A stretch of DNA of 34,580 bases from JBAYJY01 sp041664945 (lineage in GTDB: Bacteria; UBP15; UBA6099): the NCBI GenBank assembly GCA_041664945.1, contig JBAYJY010000030.1, positions 1 through 34,580 on the forward strand, in the 5' to 3' direction. How positions within the stretch are numbered: position 1 is the first letter of the stretch; every line of letters starts with the position of its first letter. Made by a program: the position numbers and the translations under genes. The notes beneath the pieces are model-generated. The model saw nothing but the letters and a program-made list of their open reading frames with translations. It had not been told where the DNA came from and did not search any database. Of this stretch, positions 29,756-34,580 are shown piece after piece.

Positions 29756-31468
29756 ATGAAACGAACTTATGAAACAATGCGCTTTCTGGCGACGGCGGGC
29801 GCGTCTGTAGCGCTTATGTTAATTTGTTCAGTCGCGTTTGCGCAAAACACAAAGATTGATCTGAAGCTTGATAACGGGACGGTCTTGATCTACAAGGCAA
29901 GAGCGGCCGGTTATTCCGAGAGGTTGAAGTTGAATGTCGTACGCGACGGAGCTGTCGTGGGGACTGTCGAGATCATCAGGATGCTGCCCGCTTATGCGCA
30001 GGCAAAAATTTTGACCGGCGCAGACGCGGTTCGGGAGCTCGACGATGTTATGCCCGTCGGAGTAACGCCGATAGAAGAGGCATCAAAATTATCCGTAGGC
30101 GCGCCCAAAATGCAGCCGGCGAGCGCAAAAGAAGAAGCCGTGGCGGCGCCGGTTAAGAGCAAGCGAGCCGTTCATTCAGTAGAAGTTGTCCCTGAGTCGA
30201 ACGAATCCGCTTCCGCGACTCCGCCCGCCGCTGCAAGCGGCGGAACAACCTCAAGCTCCCGGCGCAGCAGCAGAAGAAGCGAAACAGAGGCGGCTCCCGC
30301 GAAAACCGCGCCGACCTCGGAAACACCTAAAGCCGTACAGCCCAAGATTCCCGCGGCTGTCAGCGAAAATTCGCCTTTTGTTTTTCAGGTCGGGTTATTC
30401 TTCTTGGAACAAACTATACCCGAAATTGAAGCGAGCGCCGATCCCGCGCTCATGCTTGGCGTTGACTACTGGAGTTTCAAAAAGAAATCGAGCGGTTTTG
30501 TCCACAGCTTTATGTATTCTAAACCGGTGATGAAGTTTGAATACGGCGGCCGGCAGGTACGCTACCAATTCGAGATAATGCAATTTTCAATTAATTATAT
30601 CTGGACCGACCTTTATTCTAAAAATGCCGGGGAAACGGGATTATACGGGGGCTTCGGAGCCGGCTACCGTTCCGCATCCATGCATGCCAATTGCGATATA
30701 TCATGCGACGGCATCAGCCATGCCGTCTCAAATTCGTTTGCGGACACGGACTTTCACGCAATGCTCGGTTACCGCTTCAACAGGAAATATGAACTCAAGC
30801 TCGACTACAGCATCGACGAAGAATATTTCGGCGTAACCTTTGGATTAGTCGGCAAAAAGAAGCGATTGCCTCCACCGCCTGTTATTGTTGAAGCAAAACC
30901 TGCGCCCAAACCGGTAGTTGCAGCAAAACCAAAGCCGAAACCAGCGCCTGTAATAGTGGAAGAGCCTGAGCCTGAACCCGAAGCGCCGGAAATTGTCATT
31001 GAACCTGAACCAAAGGTTGAAGAACCGGTAATTATCATAGTGTCGGAGCCGAAGGTTGAGAGGAAAGTAATTGCCATAGTGTCGGAGCCTAAATTTGAAG
31101 AAATGGTAATTGTATTAGCCCTTGAGGACATAAATTTCGAATTCGACAGTTCGACGCTTACCAAGGAAGCGCAGGCGATACTGAAAAGGAATATCCGGAT
31201 TCTGATTGAAAACCCGAAAGCGAAAGTCCGTATCGCAGGTTATACCTCCGCTTCAGGCACAGATGAATACAACCAGAAGTTGAGCGAAAGGAGAGCAAAA
31301 GCAGTCAAGGATTACCTTATAAAAGAAGGTCTAATAGCAACAGGCAGGCTGGTCACAATCGGATACGGCGAATCAAATCCTGAAACGTATGAAGTGGCGC
31401 CTAAAGACCTTTATTCGCCTGCCGCAAAGTCCAATATGAGAGTTCTATTCGAGATCGTTGTGAAATAA
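29756..31468 (+). CDS. OmpA-family outer-membrane protein (copy 2)
   Basis: A 570-residue protein: signal peptide ending VALMLICSVAFA, a small beta domain (IDLKLDNGTVLIYKARAAG), and a long Ser/Ala/Pro/Lys linker (about 115-200). A beta-barrel follows (FVFQVGLFFLEQTIP, MLGVDYWSFKKKSSGFVHSF, YGGFGAGYRSASM), then Pro-Lys/Glu-Pro hinges with EPKVEEPVIII, EPKVERKVIAI and EPKFEEMVIVL. The OmpA/MotB domain ends it (INFEFDSSTLTKEAQAILKR; GYTSASGTDEYNQKLSERRA). From the EPK hinge to the C-terminus (DLYSPAAKSNMRVLFEI) it is near-identical to copy 1, so a duplication is clear. The start has only a weak ribosome site. The new-family copy 3 follows after 26 bp. Confidence 0.9.
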   Translation: MKRTYETMRFLATAGASVALMLICSVAFAQNTKIDLKLDNGTVLIYKARAAGYSERLKLNVVRDGAVVGTVEIIRMLPAYAQAKILTGADAVRELDDVMPVGVTPIEEASKLSVGAPKMQPASAKEEAVAAPVKSKRAVHSVEVVPESNESASATPPAAASGGTTSSSRRSSRRSETEAAPAKTAPTSETPKAVQPKIPAAVSENSPFVFQVGLFFLEQTIPEIEASADPALMLGVDYWSFKKKSSGFVHSFMYSKPVMKFEYGGRQVRYQFEIMQFSINYIWTDLYSKNAGETGLYGGFGAGYRSASMHANCDISCDGISHAVSNSFADTDFHAMLGYRFNRKYELKLDYSIDEEYFGVTFGLVGKKKRLPPPPVIVEAKPAPKPVVAAKPKPKPAPVIVEEPEPEPEAPEIVIEPEPKVEEPVIIIVSEPKVERKVIAIVSEPKFEEMVIVLALEDINFEFDSSTLTKEAQAILKRNIRILIENPKAKVRIAGYTSASGTDEYNQKLSERRAKAVKDYLIKEGLIATGRLVTIGYGESNPETYEVAPKDLYSPAAKSNMRVLFEIVVK

Positions 31469-31494
31469 CGTCAAAACTACTTAGGAGTGTTTTT

Positions 31495-32226
31495 ATGAAA
31501 AAGATCATTTTATTTACGCTTTTGATATTTTCCGTTACATGCCTTGCCGCCAAAGCGGCAGTGAACGCCGGGTTATCGATAAACAGCGGCGGAAACAGTT
31601 TTTATCTTTCGATCGGCGATTATTATTCAGTCCCCCAGAGTCAAGTAATGGTTGTAAAAGAGCAGAATATTCCGGACGATGAAATTCCGGTCGTATTCTA
31701 TATAGCGCGGCAGGCGCAGGTTGCGCCGGCTACAATTATTAACCTTCGGCTTAAAGGCAACTCATGGCTGACAATATCAAGCCGCTACGGATTCGGGCCG
31801 GAGATATTCTATGTTCCGATCAATGCGAATGTTGTTGTAGGCCCTCCCTACGGCCATGCTTACGGTTTCTATAAAAACAAGCCGAAGAAGGACTGGAAAT
31901 ATATTAAGCTCCAAGACGCCGACATTATCAACCTTGTCAATCTTAAATTCATGTCCGAGCACTACAAATACCCGCCTGCTACAATCATGAAAATGAGACA
32001 GCATAACAAGAAGTTTTATGCGATCAACGCTGATATAGAAAAACAGAGGAAGGGAAATAAGAAGAACGAAAAAGCGGTTGCGCCTAAAAAAGCGAAGGCC
32101 GCTCCCGGACAGGTCAAGAACAATAAGTCCGGCGGGAAGCAAATGAAGAACGACATGAAGCATGCTGAAAAAGGGAAAGGATCCCCAAAAGGGAATAACG
32201 GAAATAAAGAATCTCATAAAAAATAA
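31495..32226 (+). CDS. Exported protein of the uncharacterised three-member family (copy 3)
   Basis: A 243-residue protein, the closest relative of copy 1 at 14053: signal peptide MKKIILFTLLIFSVTCLAAK, then SIGDYYSVPQSQVMVV, DDEIPVVFYIARQAQVAP, SRYGFGPEIFYVPINAN, GPPYGHAYGFYKNKP, DIINLVNLKFMSEHYKYPP and FYAINADIE. The Lys/Asn-rich tail of about 65 residues is low in complexity and likely disordered or wall-binding. TTAGGAGTG precedes the ATG, 26 bp after the OmpA copy 2 stop, so the two are almost surely cotranscribed. This supports a joint envelope function for the family and OmpA proteins. Confidence 0.82.
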   Translation: MKKIILFTLLIFSVTCLAAKAAVNAGLSINSGGNSFYLSIGDYYSVPQSQVMVVKEQNIPDDEIPVVFYIARQAQVAPATIINLRLKGNSWLTISSRYGFGPEIFYVPINANVVVGPPYGHAYGFYKNKPKKDWKYIKLQDADIINLVNLKFMSEHYKYPPATIMKMRQHNKKFYAINADIEKQRKGNKKNEKAVAPKKAKAAPGQVKNNKSGGKQMKNDMKHAEKGKGSPKGNNGNKESHKK

Positions 32227-32315
32227 AGGATGAACTTTTTTTATAGCAGCAACTAAGTTAGCCATATGAGTTTTGCAATTTACGCGAAAAGGCATCGACG
32301 CCAAGGAGTGAAAGA

Positions 32316-33440
32316 TTGAAACATATCAGAATAGTTCTAATAGCAACAATCGCATTATATGCCGCCTGCGCAGCAGCGCCGGTTCGCGCGGCCAGTCCTC
32401 TTAATCCCAATGGCCTGTCATTCGAAGCGGGCAAGATTCAGGAGAAAGACGGGCGTTCCGACCTCTACTTCGCGTCTCTCATTCCACAGTTCTCTATCGG
32501 ACGCGTCACAACCGTCCTCAACATTAATTACATAGCGACAAATAAATACAAATTACGTAAAGGCAGCCACAACTTTTTCGTTCTCGACTCTCTCAATTAC
32601 GATGGCGGCGACAATTTTAATTTTCGTTACGGCGAAATTAAAAACCTCACATTAGGCAGCGGCTTCATCGTCTCAAATTACCGCTCGGACATCCTCGGCA
32701 ACGTGCCGCTCAACCGTCAGCGCGGCGTCGAACTCGACATCAAGAGCGCCGAGTCCTACATCAAAGCGTTCGGAACACAGTCGGACCTGTTCGGCATCCG
32801 CGGGGTCAGAAGCCTCGGCAGTCTCCGGCTCGGCGCGACCGGCGTCTCGGCCGCCAACCCCAACTTCGACGAGGTCGGCGTAGACATAGAAACTCATTTC
32901 AAAAACGAACGGATCAAGTTCTATGCCGAAACAGCGAAAATCATCAAACGCGGCGACGGCTCTGCGTTCGGCGCTATCGTTAAGCCCAAAAAAAGCATCT
33001 CCCTGAGAGGCGAACTGCGCGATTTCAGTTCGGACTTTATTCCGAGCATCGTTGACGAGCGATTCGAAGCCGGCTCGCCGTTCTATAAAACAATCGGTTC
33101 AGCGCGCACTCATGGAATATTCACAGCCGTGGACTTCGCCCCCAATCCCGAAAACTCGCTCGGCTTAACTTATGAACTTTACGAGAACCGCCAGCCGCGC
33201 ACCACCGTAAAAGCGCGGGGCCTGATCACTCCAAGCCTCAGCGGCGACCTTTTTTATGCTCAGGAAAACCTTGTGCCGAAAAGCGGTTGGATCAGGCCGA
33301 AATATTCGATCGCCCGCTGTATCCTCACCTATAAACTCAATAATAAAATCGGACTCGTCCTCGACTACTATCGCGCCTTCGACGAAACGCGCGACAAGCA
33401 GGAATCGCTCACATTCAAAACGCGCATCAAGTTCCATTGA
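32316..33440 (+). CDS. Outer-membrane beta-barrel protein
   Basis: A 374-residue exported protein. The start is TTG at 32316, with AAGGAGTG 6 bp before; the signal peptide is KHIRIVLIATIALYAACAAA then PVRAA. The mature protein is dense in alternating strands, for example SDLYFASLIPQFSIGRVTTV, NFNFRYGEIKNLTLGSGFIV, GSLRLGATGVSAANPNFDEV, RIKFYAETAKII, and RCILTYKLNNKIGLVLDYYR, ending RIKFH. Length and pattern fit a porin-like barrel of about 16 or more strands. The N-terminal YFASLIPQFSIG stretch resembles large-barrel surface proteins. Substrate unknown. It ends the envelope gene run. Confidence 0.78.
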   Translation: MKHIRIVLIATIALYAACAAAPVRAASPLNPNGLSFEAGKIQEKDGRSDLYFASLIPQFSIGRVTTVLNINYIATNKYKLRKGSHNFFVLDSLNYDGGDNFNFRYGEIKNLTLGSGFIVSNYRSDILGNVPLNRQRGVELDIKSAESYIKAFGTQSDLFGIRGVRSLGSLRLGATGVSAANPNFDEVGVDIETHFKNERIKFYAETAKIIKRGDGSAFGAIVKPKKSISLRGELRDFSSDFIPSIVDERFEAGSPFYKTIGSARTHGIFTAVDFAPNPENSLGLTYELYENRQPRTTVKARGLITPSLSGDLFYAQENLVPKSGWIRPKYSIARCILTYKLNNKIGLVLDYYRAFDETRDKQESLTFKTRIKFH

Positions 33441-33524
33441 AATCAGGTTTCAAGATTCCCGCATCAAAGCAAGATGCGATAGGCGGCTTGAGTAATGAAA
33501 AATAGCAATTCATAGGAACTCTTT

Positions 33525-34580
33525 ATGCCGAAAAAGAAGAAATACGATGTTGAAAAAGATGTACGTCCGACAACAGAATGTCCGGCTCCGGCTTCCGGCA
33601 GCGCTGATGTGGATGCGCTGCGTGAGTCGGAAATTCGGTATCGACGGCTTTTTGAATCGGCGAAAGACGGCATCCTGATCCTCGATGCCGAGACAGGCGT
33701 GGTTAATGACGTAAACCCGTTTCTGATGGATATACTGGGATATTCGCGCGAACAATTCGTGGGAGCGACAATCTGGGAATTGGGGTTCATCAAGAACATT
33801 GTCGCCAACAAAGAGCATTTCGAGAAATTGCAGAGCGAGAAATACATCCGCTATGAAGACATGCCTCTTGAAACCGACGATGGGCGGCGTATAGATGTAG
33901 AGTTTGTCAGCAATGTCTATCTTGAGAACAACAAGAAAGTAATCCAGTGCAATATCCGCGACATTACGGCGCGCAAGCGGGTGGAGAAAGAGTTGAAACA
34001 ACACCGGGAGCGTCTCGAAGAGCTCGTCAAAGAACGCACTGATGAACTATTGAAAGCGCAGGAACAACTTATTCAATCTCAAAAGATGGAGGCCGTGGGA
34101 CAACTCGCCGGCGGCATCTCGCACGATTTCAACAACATGCTCGCAATCATTCTCGGCGATTCCGAACTTGTTCTTAGCAATCTTAAGACGGATGACCCCA
34201 ATTATGCGCGAATGCAACGAGTCATCAATTCGGGCAAAAGGGCGAAAGACCTAACCAGCCGCCTGCTCACATTCTCAAGAAAGGAAAAGCTGGAGACAGG
34301 ATATATGCCTATAAGAAACATCCTGCTCGACATGGTGGACATTCTTTTGAGCAGCATTTCAAAAAAGATTGAAATAGACATATCTGTTTCCGAAAAAAGC
34401 CTCGTAATTCATGGCGACGTCAATCAGCTCGGCCAAGCTTTCTTGAATATCTGCCTCAATGCCTGCGACGCAATGAAGGAGGGCGGCAAGCTGAAACTCG
34501 ATGCCTCTCCTATTTTTCTCGACGATAATTTCTGCAACGCGCATAACGGACTGGCCCCGGGAGATTATTGCCTGATTCAG
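33525..34580 (+). CDS. PAS-domain histidine kinase, 3' end outside window
   Basis: The frame is open from the ATG at 33525 to the window edge (352 codons). A charged N-terminus (MPKKKKYDVEKD) is followed by a PAS domain (about 35-152; YRRLFESAKDGILILDAETG and NIRDITARKRVEKEL), a coiled linker, then a HisKA domain with His200 in GQLAGGISHDFNNMLAIILG. The N box of the ATPase is present (NICLNACDAMKEGG). No membrane helix is seen. Kinases with GGISHDFNN often carry a C-terminal receiver, which would be beyond the window. AGGA lies 7 bp before the start. It could feed the single-domain regulator at 19211 or other regulators here; that is inference. Confidence 0.9.
   Translation, partial: MPKKKKYDVEKDVRPTTECPAPASGSADVDALRESEIRYRRLFESAKDGILILDAETGVVNDVNPFLMDILGYSREQFVGATIWELGFIKNIVANKEHFEKLQSEKYIRYEDMPLETDDGRRIDVEFVSNVYLENNKKVIQCNIRDITARKRVEKELKQHRERLEELVKERTDELLKAQEQLIQSQKMEAVGQLAGGISHDFNNMLAIILGDSELVLSNLKTDDPNYARMQRVINSGKRAKDLTSRLLTFSRKEKLETGYMPIRNILLDMVDILLSSISKKIEIDISVSEKSLVIHGDVNQLGQAFLNICLNACDAMKEGGKLKLDASPIFLDDNFCNAHNGLAPGDYCLIQ

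Noticed and set aside
1..34580. CRISPR array, rRNA or transposase genes
   Set aside because: No regularly spaced direct repeats, no rRNA-like sequence and no IS-type transposase were seen on either strand.

Overview
What it is. The window is 34.6 kb of chromosomal DNA from a Gram-negative (diderm) bacterium: it encodes several lipoproteins, OmpA-type peptidoglycan-binding outer-membrane proteins and other outer-membrane beta-barrels. I cannot name the phylum from sequence alone. KaiB/KaiC, many secreted proteins of no known family and a SprA-like surface protein fit a poorly cultured lineage (Omnitrophota-like, Desulfobacterota or similar), but that is inference.

Layout. (1) 1-1740, minus strand: the 5' part of a large surface protein. 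(2) 2054-6422: a small AT-rich integrative element flanked by a 17-bp repeat derived from the 3' end of a tRNA-Ser gene. It carries a lipoprotein, an unusual zinc-ribbon/signal-peptidase-I fusion, an XRE regulator and an N-terminally truncated tyrosine recombinase. Relics of other integrase ends lie beside it. (3) 7409-11470: a tightly coupled operon kaiC-kaiB-PAS histidine kinase-NarL-type regulator. (4) 11904-24684: mostly small genes of general-stress type (receiver-like proteins, a STAS anti-anti-sigma factor, YtxH, an Lmo0937-type membrane peptide, LEA-like helical proteins, a hydrolase, a cytidylate-kinase-like protein) plus an ECF sigma factor. (5) 24902-33440: cell-envelope genes, with an ice-binding-type adhesin, two OmpA-domain proteins each followed by a member of a new secreted family, and a beta-barrel. 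(6) 33525 to the end: a partial PAS histidine kinase. Everything from 7409 onward is on the plus strand.

Main observation. Seven intergenic regions between 6.9 and 24.8 kb carry the same ~95-bp module: a TAGCC-N5-GGCTA dyad, an A-rich tract, a conserved block ending in GCCGATAG (a sigma-28/FliA-like -10), and an ATATCATTG box. The dyad starts exactly 54 bp before GCCGATAG in all seven copies, and the ATATCATTG box starts exactly 27 bp after it in five (a partial match in a sixth). One copy precedes the KaiBC operon. The others precede receiver-like proteins, a lipoprotein, the kinase-like gene, a beta-barrel and the ice-binding protein. The simplest reading is one regulon with a shared activator and a sigma-28-like factor, tied to a KaiBC/two-component input. 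A structured leader RNA is the alternative.

Other repeats: a 60-bp hairpin module found twice (upstream of kaiC and of a new-family gene), a 120-bp REP-like palindrome, and a duplicated OmpA/new-family gene pair.
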